A stretch of DNA of 64,000 nt from Herbidospora sakaeratensis (GCF_001570525.1 NZ_BBXC01000020.1:124001-188000); one strand, 5' to 3'. Shown: positions 34,439 through 44,721, numbered from the stretch's first letter. Notes: generated by a model from the letters alone, not told the origin. Numbers and translations are program-made.

Positions 34439-34534
34439 ATGGACATGAATCGATTCGCTTTGATTCATAACGATGCAAGCATCATAGCCGCCCGAATCGC
34501 CCCGAACCAGACCCGATCGGCAGCGATCCGATGA
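34439..34534 (+). CDS. 31-aa small protein
   Basis: Small gene beginning ATGGACATGAAT with a strong GGTGAGGTG site just upstream and ending in a TGA that overlaps the ATG of the next tiny gene (ATGA). The peptide is polar to mildly hydrophobic (MDMNRFALIHNDASII, then AARIAPNQTRSAA), without a membrane helix. Evidence is the ribosome site plus the coupling; no homologue is recognised. It may be a translated leader whose role is to couple translation into the next gene. Confidence 0.5.
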   Translation: MDMNRFALIHNDASIIAARIAPNQTRSAAIR

Positions 34535-34698
34535 CCTGGGAGGCGGCCACACTCCTGATCGCCGCCGGCGCCGGCGTCATCACCCTCTGTCTGGGGCAGA
34601 TCCGGGAAATCCTGATCAAGGCCGCCGAGATCGTCGATGCCTGGAACCGGCTGAGGCGGGCGATCGCCAGGGCCAAGCGCGGAAAGCGGCGTGACTGA
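34531..34698 (+). CDS. 55-aa single-pass membrane peptide
   Basis: Tiny protein translationally coupled to the 31-aa gene. Seen: one hydrophobic helix (TLLIAAGAGVITLCLG, residues 7-22), an amphipathic helix (REILIKAAEIVDAWNRLRRA) and a strongly basic tail ending KRGKRRD. The layout, a membrane helix with a cationic tail, is like small type I toxin-type peptides or membrane-tethered modulators. It lies between the Xre/DUF397 pair and the giant secreted dehydrogenase gene. Function not known. Confidence 0.5.
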   Translation: MTWEAATLLIAAGAGVITLCLGQIREILIKAAEIVDAWNRLRRAIARAKRGKRRD

Positions 34699-34884
34699 CA
34701 GCGGGAAGCGGCCGCACTGATCGCAATCGTTACCTGATCACCCCTGTGCCCAGCGGAAACATCCGTGTTACAAACCTCATTAATCACCCGGGGAGTGGCA
34801 TCTCCGGCTAACTGAATACGTGGCAGCGTGATCGGCGCGCGCGCTTTGCCTGACTGTCTCCCTCCTGTCAGGAAAGGTCTCTTC

Positions 34885-37800
34885 ATGCCTTTTCGAAGGC
34901 TGGCCAAGGTTCTCCTCTTGGCCGCTGCCCTCGTGCTGCCTTTGACCCCGCCGGTGGCCGCGCACGCCCAAGCGCAGGCCGTCGCAGCGGCGGCCGACCC
35001 TGAGTTCAAGGTCCTCGTCTTCTCCAAGACGACCGGTTTCCGGCACGACTCGATCCCCGACGGCATCGCCGCCATCCAGAAGCTCGGCACGGAGAACAAC
35101 TTCGCCGTCGACGCGACGGAGAACAGCGCGGCCTTCACCGACGCCAACCTCGCGCAGTACGCCGCGGTCGTCTTCCTGTCGACCACCGGCGACCCGCTGA
35201 GCAACGCGTCCGAGCGTGCGGCGCTGGAGAAGTACATCCAGGGCGGCGGCGGGTTCGCGGGCATCCACTCGGCCTCCGACACCCACTACGGCTGGGAGTG
35301 GTACGGCAAGCTGGTCGGCGGCTACTTCAAGAGCCACCCGGCCACCCAGCAGGCCACCCTCCGGACCGAGGACCCCGCCCACCCGTCGACGGCCCACCTG
35401 CCGACCACGTGGACCCGGGTCGACGAGTGGTACGACTACCAGACCAACCCGCGCAGCACGGTGCACGTGCTGCAGTCGCTCGACGAGAAGTCGTACACCG
35501 GCGGCACGATGGGGATCGACCACCCGATCTCCTGGTGTCAGGACTACGACGGCGGACGCTCCTGGTACACCGGCCTCGGCCACACCAAGGAGAGCTTCGT
35601 CGAGGCGAACTTCACCAAGATGCTGCTCGGCGGCATCCGCACGGCGGCGGGCGTCGAGAAGGCCGACTGCGCGGCCTCGCAGTCCGGCAGCTACGAGAAG
35701 ATCACCCTCGACGACAACACCTCGAACCCGATGATGATGGACGTCGCCAAGGACGGCCGCGTCTTCTTCGTCGACCGTCTCGGTGACTTCAAGATCATCA
35801 AGCCGAGCGGCGCCACGGTCACGGCGGCGAAGTTCAACGTGCACACGGCCAACGAGGCCGGCCTCATGGGCATCGCGCTGGACACCAACTTCGACACCAA
35901 CAACCAGGTGTTCGTCTACTACTCGCCCGCCGGGGTCAACGTCGACCGGCTGAGCCGTTTCACGGTCGTCGGCGACACCCTCGACATGGCCAGCGAGAAG
36001 CAGGTCCTGAACATCCCGGTGCAGCGCGCCGAGTGCTGCCACCACGGCAGCCAGATCCTGCTCGACCACAAGACCGGCGACCTGTGGCTCTCGACGGGTG
36101 ACAACACCAACCCGTTCGCCTCCGACGGCTACGCGCCGATCGACGAGCAGGCCGGCCGTGCCACCTGGGACGCGCAGCGCACCTCCGCCAACACCAACGA
36201 CCTGAGCGGCAAGCTGCTGCGCATCCGGGTCCAGCCGGACGGCACGTACACGATCCCGCCGGGCAACATGTTCCCGCCCGGCACGGAGAAGACCCGTCCC
36301 GAGATCTACGCGATGGGCTTCCGCAACCCGTTCCGCATGGGCCTGGACGCCAAGACCGGCCACGTGATGGTCGCCGACTACGGCCCCGACGCCGGCGCGA
36401 GCAACCCGCAGCGTGGCCCGCAGGGCACCGTCGAGTGGAACCTGGTCAGCAAGACCGGCTTCTACGGCTGGCCGTACTGCGTGGGCAACAACACGCCGTA
36501 CATCGACTGGAACTTCGCGACCAAGACGCCGGGGCAGCCCTTCAACTGCGCCAACCCGGTCAACGAGTCGCCGAACAACACCGGCCTGACGCAGCTCCCG
36601 CCGGCCGTCCCGGCCACGATCGACTACGTCAACTCCACCAACCCGAACCGGTTCCCCGAGCTCAACGGCGGCGCGCCGATGGCCGGCCCGGTCTACCGCT
36701 ACGACGCGGCCTCCGAGTCGACGGTCAAGTGGCCGGCGTACTGGGACGGCAAGGCCATCATGGGCGAGTGGAACACGAACAAGATGTTCTCGTTCCTGCT
36801 CAACGAGGCCGGCGACGCCCAGGTCAAGATCAACCAGATCCTGACCGGGATGAGCTTCAAGCGCCCCATGGACATCAAGTTCGGTCCTGACGGCGCCCTG
36901 TACCTCATCGAGTGGGGCTCCGGCTTCGGCGGCGACAACGCCGACTCCGGCATCTACCGCATCGAGTACGTCAAGGGCACCCGCCCGCCGGTCGCGCGCG
37001 TCTCCGCCGACAAGACCGACGGCCCGGCCCCGCTGACGGTGCAGTTCTCCAGCCAGGGTTCCAGCGACCCGGACGGCAAGCCGATCACCTACGCGTGGGA
37101 CTTCGACGGCGACGGCACCACCGACTCCACCGCGCAGCACCCCAGCCACACCTACACCCAGGCCGGCCAGTACAGCGCCGTGCTCACGGTGACCAACCCC
37201 GACGGCCTGCACGGCACCGCCAACCTGCCGATCACGGCCGGCAACACCCGCCCGACGGTGACGCTCACGCTGCCCCCGAACGGTGGTTTCTTCGAGTTCG
37301 GCGACCAGGTCGGCTACAAGATCTCGGTCACCGACCCCGAGGACGGCACGATCGACTGCGCCGGCGTCCAGATCCAGGCCTACCTGGGTCACGACAGCCA
37401 CGGCCACCCGCTCGACCAGCACCAGGGGTGTGAGGGCACGATCCAGACCCTGACCGACAGCGGTCACGGCATCGATGACAACCTCTTCTACATCCTCGAA
37501 GCGACCTACGCCGACAAGGGCGGCCAGGGTGGTTCGCAGTCGCTGACCGGCCGGGCCGAGGTCATCCTCCAGCCCAAGCGCAAGCAGGCCGAGCACTTCT
37601 CGGGCACGGGCCGCGTCGCCGACGGCGTCGGCACCGACCCGGCGGGTGTGCAGATCGAGGCGACCGGCGACACCCAGGGCGGCAACCAGAACATCGGGTT
37701 CACCCAGGACGGCGACTGGTTCTCCTTCAGCCCGGTCAACCTGGGCGGCATCTCCCAGATCCGGTTCCGCACGGCCTCGGCCGGCGTGGGCGGCACGGTG

Positions 37801-40548
37801 CTCGTGAAGACCGGCAACCCCGACAACGGCCCGGTGGTCGGCCAGATCGACATCACCCCGACGGGGGCGTGGCAGACGTACAAGGACGTCACGCTGAACC
37901 TGACCAGCGCTCCGGCGACGACCGGGCCGCTGTTCTTCGTGCTGCGCAAGCCGGCCGGCGCGGCGGCGGGCGACTCGCTGCTGAACTTCAACTGGATCGA
38001 CTTCGTCGGCAAGGGCGTCACCGAGAACCAGCGCCCCGCCGTGACGGTCACGGCCAGCCCGCTGTCGGGCACGGCCCCGCTGAAGGTCGACTTCACCGCC
38101 ACGGCGACCGACCCCGATGGGGACACACCGCTGACGTACAAGTGGAACTTCGGGCCGACGACCGCGACGGCGAGCAACACCTACGCGGCCCCCGGCACGC
38201 ACACCGCCTCGGTGACCGTGACCGACGCCCGGGGCGCGGCCACCACCGCGTCGGTGAGCATCAGGGTGGACGCGGTCACCAGCACCTGCTTCTCGGGTCG
38301 TTCCGACGACTTCCTGGGCACCTCACTCGACCGTGACCGCTGGTCGGTCATCCGCGAGGACCAGAACCTCAGGGTCCAGGACGGCAAGCTCGTCCTGCCG
38401 ACCTCGCTGACCGACATCTACGGCACCAACAACACCGGCACCCCGAACCTCGTGCTCCAGCCGGTGCCACAGGGCGCGTGGACGGCCACCGCCAAGCTCA
38501 CGATGAACGCCCGCGACCAGTACCAGCAGGCGGGCCTGCTCATCTACGGCGACGACGACAACTACGCCAAGATGGTCCTCCAGGCTCGCGCCACGAACGA
38601 CCACTCGCAGCGTCTGTTCCAGTTCATCCGCGAGGAGAACGGCGTACCGAACGAGGTCGCCGCCAGCAACTCGCCGAACCTCGGCGACGCCTACGCCGAC
38701 ACCGTCTACGTGCGGTTCGTCAGCGACGGCGCCAACATCACCGCGCACTACTCGCAGGACGGCGCGACCTTCACCGCGATGACGCAGACCAAGGCGCTGG
38801 CCGGGATCGCCAACCCGCGCATCGGCCTGGTCTCGCTGGCCGGTTCGGGCACCCGCCCGATCGTCGACGCCGCCTTCGACTGGTTCCACATCACCCCCGA
38901 CGACAAGGCCGTCAAGCCGGGCCCGAACGACGAGTTCGACGGCACCGCGCTGGACGTCTGCCGCTGGAACGCGGTCGTCCGCCCGGACGCCGCCACCAGC
39001 CGGGTCGCCGGCGGCAACCTGGAGATCGACACCGCGCAGGGTGACATCTACGGCACGGCCAACACCGCGCCGAAGAACTTCATCCTCCAGACCGCGCCCT
39101 CGGGCGACTGGACCCTGGAGACCAAGCTCGACGGCTCGGCGTTCAACGAGCAGTACCACCAGGGTGGTCTGATCGTGTACGTCGACGACGACAACTACGT
39201 GAAGATGGACTTCCTCACCGACAACACGGCCGGCTCGGCGGTCACCCGCCGCATCGAGCTGCGCAGCGAGGTCGGCGGTTCGGTGCAGAACCCGCAGCCC
39301 GGGGCGAACAACCTCACCCAGGGCGTCTGGCACCTGCGCCTGCAGAAGACCGGCACCACCTTCCGCGGCTCCTACTCGGCCGACGGCACGACGTGGACGA
39401 CCATCGCCGAGGCCGTGACCAACACGGCGGTCGGCGCCGGCAAGATCGGCCTGTTCGCCCTGGGCGCCAACCAGACGGCGGCCAAGCCGGCCAAGTTCGA
39501 CTACTTCAAGGTGACCCAGCCGAGCAGCGACACCACCGCCCCGGTCACGACCGCGACGCCGAACCCGGCGCTCCCGGCGAGCGGCTGGTTCACCAGCCTC
39601 GTCCAGGTGGCCCTGGCCGCCACGGACGCCGGGTCGGGCGTGGACAAGACCGAGTTCCAGCTCGACGGCGGCGCCTGGACGACGTACGTCGAACCGGTCA
39701 CGGTGGCCGGCGACGGCCCCCACACGCTCAACTACCGCTCGGCCGACAAGGCCGGCAACGTCGAGCAGGCCAAGTCGCTGGCTCTCAAGGTCGACGCGAC
39801 CACCCCCCTGACCACGGCGGACTTCCTGCCGGGGAACCAGGTGGCGCTGGCCGCGACCGACGCCACGTCGGGCGTGGAGAAGATCGAGTACAGCCTCGAC
39901 GGCGGGGCGTGGACGACCTACACCGCCGCGGTCTCCGTGACCGGCGTGGGCGACCACGAGCTGCGCTACCGGGCGATCGACAAGGCCGGCAACGTCGAGG
40001 ACACCAAGGCCGCGACGATCACGATCGAGGACACCGCGCCGACCATCGTGATCACCGGCGTCCAGGACGGCGGCTCGTACGGCGACGGCGCCGACGTGAC
40101 GATCGCCTGGGAGGTGACGGGCGCCGGCGTCAAGACGGTGACCGGCACGCTCGACGGCCAGCCGTACGTGTCGGGCCTGGTCCAGCCGCTCTACAAGCTG
40201 GCCCTGGGCGAGCACGTCCTGCTGGTGACCGTGACGACCGAAGCGGGCGGGACGTACACCAAGGAGGTCAGGTTCACGACCACGACCTCGACCGATGACA
40301 TCTCGCTCCTGATCGAGCGGTTCCAGGCGGCCGGGAAGATCTCGGCGACCGGGGCCGCGAAGCTCCAGGACGACATCGCCAAGGTCATGGCGTCGGAGGA
40401 CAAGGGCCGTGACCGCGACAAGCCGAAGATCATCAAGAAGCTCGAGAGGTTCGTCGAGGCGGTCGACGATCCCAAGATCGTCAACGACGCCGAGGCGAAG
40501 GCGACCTTCCTCCGGGACGCCGCCGCGCTGATCGAGTTCTACAGCTAA
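34885..40548 (+). CDS. Giant secreted ThuA - sugar dehydrogenase multidomain protein
   Basis: 1887-aa exported protein. Seen in order: signal peptide (about 1-35); ThuA-like domain about 40-260 (VLVFSKTTGFRHDSI, GGGGFAGIHSASDTHYGW, TGLGHTKESF); six-bladed PQQ-type sugar dehydrogenase (GSDH-like) propeller about 270-695 (GLMGIALD, CCHHGSQIL, RPEIYAMGFRNPFRM, NYGW-like FYGWPYC); PKD about 706-786; a linker domain; CBM6-like about 902-1046; second PKD about 1049-1132; two concanavalin-like DUF1349-type modules about 1136-1340 and 1346-1549; OmpL47/Ig-like repeats about 1550-1800; C-terminal FIMAH domain about 1802-1886. AGGAAAGG precedes the ATG at 34885. Probably binds polysaccharide and oxidises sugars outside the cell. 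A strong terminator follows. Confidence 0.9.
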   Translation: MPFRRLAKVLLLAAALVLPLTPPVAAHAQAQAVAAAADPEFKVLVFSKTTGFRHDSIPDGIAAIQKLGTENNFAVDATENSAAFTDANLAQYAAVVFLSTTGDPLSNASERAALEKYIQGGGGFAGIHSASDTHYGWEWYGKLVGGYFKSHPATQQATLRTEDPAHPSTAHLPTTWTRVDEWYDYQTNPRSTVHVLQSLDEKSYTGGTMGIDHPISWCQDYDGGRSWYTGLGHTKESFVEANFTKMLLGGIRTAAGVEKADCAASQSGSYEKITLDDNTSNPMMMDVAKDGRVFFVDRLGDFKIIKPSGATVTAAKFNVHTANEAGLMGIALDTNFDTNNQVFVYYSPAGVNVDRLSRFTVVGDTLDMASEKQVLNIPVQRAECCHHGSQILLDHKTGDLWLSTGDNTNPFASDGYAPIDEQAGRATWDAQRTSANTNDLSGKLLRIRVQPDGTYTIPPGNMFPPGTEKTRPEIYAMGFRNPFRMGLDAKTGHVMVADYGPDAGASNPQRGPQGTVEWNLVSKTGFYGWPYCVGNNTPYIDWNFATKTPGQPFNCANPVNESPNNTGLTQLPPAVPATIDYVNSTNPNRFPELNGGAPMAGPVYRYDAASESTVKWPAYWDGKAIMGEWNTNKMFSFLLNEAGDAQVKINQILTGMSFKRPMDIKFGPDGALYLIEWGSGFGGDNADSGIYRIEYVKGTRPPVARVSADKTDGPAPLTVQFSSQGSSDPDGKPITYAWDFDGDGTTDSTAQHPSHTYTQAGQYSAVLTVTNPDGLHGTANLPITAGNTRPTVTLTLPPNGGFFEFGDQVGYKISVTDPEDGTIDCAGVQIQAYLGHDSHGHPLDQHQGCEGTIQTLTDSGHGIDDNLFYILEATYADKGGQGGSQSLTGRAEVILQPKRKQAEHFSGTGRVADGVGTDPAGVQIEATGDTQGGNQNIGFTQDGDWFSFSPVNLGGISQIRFRTASAGVGGTVLVKTGNPDNGPVVGQIDITPTGAWQTYKDVTLNLTSAPATTGPLFFVLRKPAGAAAGDSLLNFNWIDFVGKGVTENQRPAVTVTASPLSGTAPLKVDFTATATDPDGDTPLTYKWNFGPTTATASNTYAAPGTHTASVTVTDARGAATTASVSIRVDAVTSTCFSGRSDDFLGTSLDRDRWSVIREDQNLRVQDGKLVLPTSLTDIYGTNNTGTPNLVLQPVPQGAWTATAKLTMNARDQYQQAGLLIYGDDDNYAKMVLQARATNDHSQRLFQFIREENGVPNEVAASNSPNLGDAYADTVYVRFVSDGANITAHYSQDGATFTAMTQTKALAGIANPRIGLVSLAGSGTRPIVDAAFDWFHITPDDKAVKPGPNDEFDGTALDVCRWNAVVRPDAATSRVAGGNLEIDTAQGDIYGTANTAPKNFILQTAPSGDWTLETKLDGSAFNEQYHQGGLIVYVDDDNYVKMDFLTDNTAGSAVTRRIELRSEVGGSVQNPQPGANNLTQGVWHLRLQKTGTTFRGSYSADGTTWTTIAEAVTNTAVGAGKIGLFALGANQTAAKPAKFDYFKVTQPSSDTTAPVTTATPNPALPASGWFTSLVQVALAATDAGSGVDKTEFQLDGGAWTTYVEPVTVAGDGPHTLNYRSADKAGNVEQAKSLALKVDATTPLTTADFLPGNQVALAATDATSGVEKIEYSLDGGAWTTYTAAVSVTGVGDHELRYRAIDKAGNVEDTKAATITIEDTAPTIVITGVQDGGSYGDGADVTIAWEVTGAGVKTVTGTLDGQPYVSGLVQPLYKLALGEHVLLVTVTTEAGGTYTKEVRFTTTTSTDDISLLIERFQAAGKISATGAAKLQDDIAKVMASEDKGRDRDKPKIIKKLERFVEAVDDPKIVNDAEAKATFLRDAAALIEFYS

Positions 40549-40560
40549 CCCGTTTCAGAG

Positions 40561-40596
40561 ACCGGGGCGCCTCTTCGGAGGCGCCCCGGTTTTTTC
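40561..40596 (+). terminator. Strong intrinsic terminator
   Basis: Perfect 13-bp arms ACCGGGGCGCCTC / GAGGCGCCCCGGT around a TTCG loop, followed by a run of T. It ends the giant dehydrogenase gene and abuts the ROK gene stop. Confidence 0.93.
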
Positions 40597-41779
40597 ACGC
40601 TGAGTAGACGTGGTCGCTGATGAGCCGGGCCGCGCCGACCACCCCCGCGACGTCCTCCAGCTCAGACAACACGATCGGCAGGTTCCCCGTCGCCAGCGGC
40701 AGCGACCGCCGGTAGACCACGCTGCGGATCTCGGCCAGCAGGATGTGGCCCAGCCGCGCCACCCCGCCCGCGATGATCACCAGGCCGGGGTTGAAGAAGC
40801 TGACCAGACCGGCGAGCACCTGGCCGACCCGGCGCCCGCCGTCTCTTATCAGCTGGATCGCCACCGGGTCGCCCTGGGCGGCGGCCATGGCGACGTCCTC
40901 GGCGGTCACCGAGCCCGTCGCGGCCAGCCGGGCGGCCAGATGGGGGGAGACCCCGCTGCGGGCGGCCGACTCGGCCTGGGCGGCCAGGGCGGAGCCGCCG
41001 AAGTAGGCCTCCAGACAGCCGATGTTGCCGCACGGGCAGACCGGGCCGTCTTCGTCGACCATCATGTGGCCGATGTCGCCGGCGCTGCCGGACACGCCCC
41101 GGTAGATCCGGCCGTCGACGACGATGCCGCAGCCGACGCCGGTGCCGATCTTGACCAGCAGGAAGTCGTCGACCTGGCGGGCGACGCCGGCGTGCAGTTC
41201 GCCGAGCGCCATCAGGTTCACGTCGTTGTCGAGCATCGCGGGGCAGCCGAGTTCCTGGCTGACCGTCTCGCGCAGCGGGTGGCGGTTCCAGCCGGGCATG
41301 ATCGGCGGCACCACCGGCACCCCCTCGGCGAAGCTCACCGGGCCGGGCACACCGATGCCGGCGCCGTTGAGCTGGGTGTAGAGCCCCTGCTCGCGGAGTT
41401 TGCCGACGAGGTCGAACACCCGGTCGAGCACCGGGGCCGGGCCGTTCCTTATGTCGATCGGCTCGCTCACGTGGCCGAGCACGTTCAGCTCGCCGTCGGT
41501 GACGGCCACGTCGACCGAGGTGGCGCCGATGTCGATGCCCGCGAAGCGGGTGGCGGGCGACAGCCTGACCAGGCCGGATCGCCGGCCGCCGCGCGACTCG
41601 GCGAAGCCGTCGGGGGCGGCGAGGCCGAGCTCGATCAGGCGGTCGAGCTCGCCGTTCAGCTTGGACCGTGACATTCCGTCGGAGGTGAGGTCGTTGAGCT
41701 GGGCTCGCGACCTGGGCCCGTCGCGGAGGAGGCGCAGCAGCGCGGCCTGGTGCGGGTTCTCCGGGCGGTTGGTCTTCAC
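40595..41779 (-). CDS. ROK family transcriptional regulator
   Basis: 394-aa sugar-responsive repressor. Seen: N-terminal winged helix about 8-65 (HQAALLRLLRDGPRSRAQLNDLT), ROK sugar-kinase-like fold from about 78 (FAGIDIGATSVDVAV; GIGVPGPV; LDNDVNLMALGE), and the zinc motif CPCGNIGCLE. GTG start at 41779. It lies between the giant fused dehydrogenase gene and the divergent split dehydrogenase/ThuA operon, so it is the likely regulator of both. The 130-bp divergent region is AT-rich, but I found no convincing inverted repeat in it. Confidence 0.92.
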   Translation of the reverse strand: MKTNRPENPHQAALLRLLRDGPRSRAQLNDLTSDGMSRSKLNGELDRLIELGLAAPDGFAESRGGRRSGLVRLSPATRFAGIDIGATSVDVAVTDGELNVLGHVSEPIDIRNGPAPVLDRVFDLVGKLREQGLYTQLNGAGIGVPGPVSFAEGVPVVPPIMPGWNRHPLRETVSQELGCPAMLDNDVNLMALGELHAGVARQVDDFLLVKIGTGVGCGIVVDGRIYRGVSGSAGDIGHMMVDEDGPVCPCGNIGCLEAYFGGSALAAQAESAARSGVSPHLAARLAATGSVTAEDVAMAAAQGDPVAIQLIRDGGRRVGQVLAGLVSFFNPGLVIIAGGVARLGHILLAEIRSVVYRRSLPLATGNLPIVLSELEDVAGVVGAARLISDHVYSA

Positions 41780-41910
41780 GGGAAAAAACTACCTCACAAG
41801 CTACTTTCGTCTGAAAAATCAAAAGATTAGTTGGACCGTACGTAACTTCTAGACCATATCCCCGAAACAACTTACGCTTCGATCGAGTCAAGTCCGGCTT
41901 AAGGATGCAC

Positions 41911-44721
41911 ATGAAACACCGCCGCAGGTGGCTGATCGCCACCGCATCACTGCTCGTCCTGTCGGGCGTCACCGCCGTCCCCGCACAGGCCCACACCATC
42001 AACGCGACCGACTTCCAGCAGGTCACCCTCGCCAAGGGCGAGCCCGAGATGGGTGAGCCGATGTCGCTCGCCGTGTTACCCGACCGCTCGGTCCTGCACA
42101 CGGCCCGCAACGGCACCCTGCGGCGCACCGACGCCGCGGGCAACACCTCGGTCATCGGCACGCTGCCCGTCTACACGCACGACGAAGAAGGGCTGCAGGG
42201 CGTCGCCGTCGACCCCGGCTTCGCCACCAACCGGCACGTCTACCTCTACTACGCGCCGCCGCTGAGCACCCCCTCGGGCGACGCCCCCGCCTCCGGAACC
42301 GCCGCCACCTGGACGACGTGGACCGGTGTGAACCGCCTGTCCCGGTTCACACTCAACGCCAACTTCACCCTCAACATGGGCAGCCAGGTCAACGTCCTGG
42401 ACGTGCCCGCCAACCGCGGCATGTGCTGCCACGTCGGCGGCGACATGGACTTCGACGCGGCCGGCAACCTCTACCTGTCGACGGGTGACGACACCAACCC
42501 GTTCGAGTCGGCCGGCTACTCGCCGATCGACGAGCGGACCGAGCGCAACCCCGCCTACGACGCCCAGCGCAGCGCCGGCAACACCAACGACCTGCGCGGC
42601 AAGATCCTGCGCATCAAGGTGAACGCCGACGGCACCTACTCCATCCCGTCGGGCAACCTGTTCGCCCCGGGCACCGCGAACACCCGTCCCGAGATCTACG
42701 CGATGGGCTTCCGCAACCCGTTCCGGATCAGCGTCGACAAGGCCACCGGCATCGTCTACGTCGGCGACTACGGGCCCGACGCGGGCTCGACCAGCTCCAC
42801 CCGGGGTCCCTCGGGCCAGGTCGAGTTCAACCGGGTCACCAGCCCGGGGAACTACGGCTGGCCCTACTGCACCGGCACGAACACCACGACCGAGACGTAC
42901 AACGAGTGGAACTTCGCCACCAACGCGACCGGTCCGAAGTTCAACTGCGCGGGGCAGCCGACCAATAACTCCTTCCGCAACACCGGCCTGCAGACGCTGC
43001 CGCAACCGCGCCCGGCCTGGATCCGGTACGCCGGTGACGCGGGCACGCCCGCCGCGTTCGGCGGGGGCAGCGAGTCGCCGATGGGCGGCCCGGTCTACCG
43101 CTACAGCGCCTCGAACACCTCGGCCACCAAGTGGCCGCAGAGCTTCGACGGCCAGTTCTTCGCCACCGAGTTCGGCCGGGGCTGGGTCAAGCCCATCCAC
43201 GTGAACGCCGACGGCTCGGTCGGCACGATCGACACCTTCCCGTGGAACGGCAAGCAGGTCATGGACTCGGCGTTCGGCCCCGACGGCGCCTACTACGTCC
43301 TCGACTACGGCACCGGCTACTTCAACGGCGACGCCAACAGCGCCCTCTACCGCTACGACTACGTCGGCGGCGGCAACCGCGCCCCGAACGCCGTCGCGGC
43401 CGCCAACCGGACCTCGGGCGCGGCCCCGCTCGCCGTGACCTTCTCCTCGGCGGGCAGCAGCGACCCCGAGGGCGGCGCGCTGACCTACTCGTGGGCGTTC
43501 GGCGACGGCACCACGTCGACGGCGGCGAACCCGACCAAGACGTACAGCGCCAACGGCACCTACACGGCCACGCTGACCGTGCGCGACCCGCAGGGCGCGA
43601 CCGGCACCGCGAGCGTCGTGATCAGCGTCGGCAACACCGCCCCGACCGTGACGATCAACCTGCCGGCCTCGGGCCAGCTGGCCTCCTTCGGCGACAGCGT
43701 GCCGTGGAGCGTCACCGTCACCGACCCCGAGGACGGCACGGTCGCCTGCTCGCGGGTGACCATGACCTACCTGCTCGGCCACGACCAGCACGCCCACCAG
43801 ATCACCGCCCAGAACGGCTGCTCCGGCACGATCACCATCCCGGTCGACGGCGAGCACGACGACGCGGCGAACATCTTTCCGATCTTCGACGCGTCGTACA
43901 CCGACAACGGCGGGCTGACCACGCACACGCAGAACCTGCTCCAGCCGCGCAAGCGCCAGGCCGAGCACTACAAGACGTCGTCGGGCGTCGCCCCGATGAC
44001 GAAGACCACCGCCGACGGCGGGCGCACGGTCGGCGACATCCACAACGGCGACTGGATCCAGTTCGACCCGTACAAGCTGAACAACGTGACGTCGTTCACG
44101 GCCCGGGTCTCCTCGGCCGGCATCGGCGGCACCCTCCAGTTCCGCACCGGCTCGGCGACCGGCCCGATCATCGGGCAGGCGGCCGTCGCGCCGACCGGCG
44201 GGTGGGAGACGTTCGTCAACGTCACCGGCACGATCTCAGGCGCGCCGTCGACCGCGACCTCGCTCTACGTGACCTTCGCCGGCACGGGCACCGGGGCCCT
44301 GTTCGACCTCGACAGCTTCACCTTCGCGACCGGCACCCCGCCGGCCAGCGGCCGGGTCACCGGCCTGGGCGGCAAGTGCCTCGACGTCCGGGGCGGCACC
44401 GCCACCGACGGCACCCAGGTCCAGATCTACACGTGCAACAGCTCGACGGCGCAGACGTGGACCCGTACCGGACAGACCCTCCGGGCCCTCGGCAAGTGCC
44501 TCGACGTCTCGGGCGCCAGCACCGCCAACGGCGCGAAGATCCAGATCTACACGTGCAACGGCACCAACGCCCAGAACTGGACGGTGAACAGCGACGGCAC
44601 GATCCGCAACGTCGGATCGGCCAAGTGCCTCGACGTGACGGGTAGCAGCACCGCCGACAGCACCGTCGTGTCCCAGCAGACCTGCACCGCGGCCGCGAAC
44701 CAGAAGTGGACGGTTTCCTGA
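41911..44721 (+). CDS. Secreted PQQ-type sugar dehydrogenase with PKD, CBM6 and ricin-type lectin domains
   Basis: 936-aa exported protein. Seen: signal peptide (about 1-28); GSDH-like beta-propeller about 30-487 (DEEGLQGVAVDPGFATNRHVY, CCHVGGDMDFD, LYLSTGDDTNPFES, RPEIYAMGFRNPFRI, NYGWPYC); PKD about 491-577; a linker domain; CBM6-like about 684-810; ricin-B/CBM13 lectin about 814-936 with repeated KCLDV...QIYTC motifs. Start at 41911 is preferred over 41905 because AAGGA is too close to the latter. Its stop overlaps the next gene by one base. Predicted role: extracellular sugar oxidation at polysaccharide surfaces. Confidence 0.92.
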   Translation: MKHRRRWLIATASLLVLSGVTAVPAQAHTINATDFQQVTLAKGEPEMGEPMSLAVLPDRSVLHTARNGTLRRTDAAGNTSVIGTLPVYTHDEEGLQGVAVDPGFATNRHVYLYYAPPLSTPSGDAPASGTAATWTTWTGVNRLSRFTLNANFTLNMGSQVNVLDVPANRGMCCHVGGDMDFDAAGNLYLSTGDDTNPFESAGYSPIDERTERNPAYDAQRSAGNTNDLRGKILRIKVNADGTYSIPSGNLFAPGTANTRPEIYAMGFRNPFRISVDKATGIVYVGDYGPDAGSTSSTRGPSGQVEFNRVTSPGNYGWPYCTGTNTTTETYNEWNFATNATGPKFNCAGQPTNNSFRNTGLQTLPQPRPAWIRYAGDAGTPAAFGGGSESPMGGPVYRYSASNTSATKWPQSFDGQFFATEFGRGWVKPIHVNADGSVGTIDTFPWNGKQVMDSAFGPDGAYYVLDYGTGYFNGDANSALYRYDYVGGGNRAPNAVAAANRTSGAAPLAVTFSSAGSSDPEGGALTYSWAFGDGTTSTAANPTKTYSANGTYTATLTVRDPQGATGTASVVISVGNTAPTVTINLPASGQLASFGDSVPWSVTVTDPEDGTVACSRVTMTYLLGHDQHAHQITAQNGCSGTITIPVDGEHDDAANIFPIFDASYTDNGGLTTHTQNLLQPRKRQAEHYKTSSGVAPMTKTTADGGRTVGDIHNGDWIQFDPYKLNNVTSFTARVSSAGIGGTLQFRTGSATGPIIGQAAVAPTGGWETFVNVTGTISGAPSTATSLYVTFAGTGTGALFDLDSFTFATGTPPASGRVTGLGGKCLDVRGGTATDGTQVQIYTCNSSTAQTWTRTGQTLRALGKCLDVSGASTANGAKIQIYTCNGTNAQNWTVNSDGTIRNVGSAKCLDVTGSSTADSTVVSQQTCTAAANQKWTVS

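Noticed and set aside
34780-38202. 1140-codon open frame on the minus strand opposite the giant ThuA-dehydrogenase gene
   Set aside because: Composition is Val/Gly/Arg/Asp-rich without domains, and it mirrors codon third-position bias of the real gene.
38323-40215. 630-codon minus-strand frame opposite the C-terminal half of the giant protein
   Set aside because: Antisense shadow of repeat modules with recognisable PKD, DUF1349-type and FIMAH domains on the other strand.
42076-44043. 655-codon minus-strand frame opposite the secreted sugar dehydrogenase
   Set aside because: No domain or start signal; the plus strand carries a signal peptide and intact propeller motifs.
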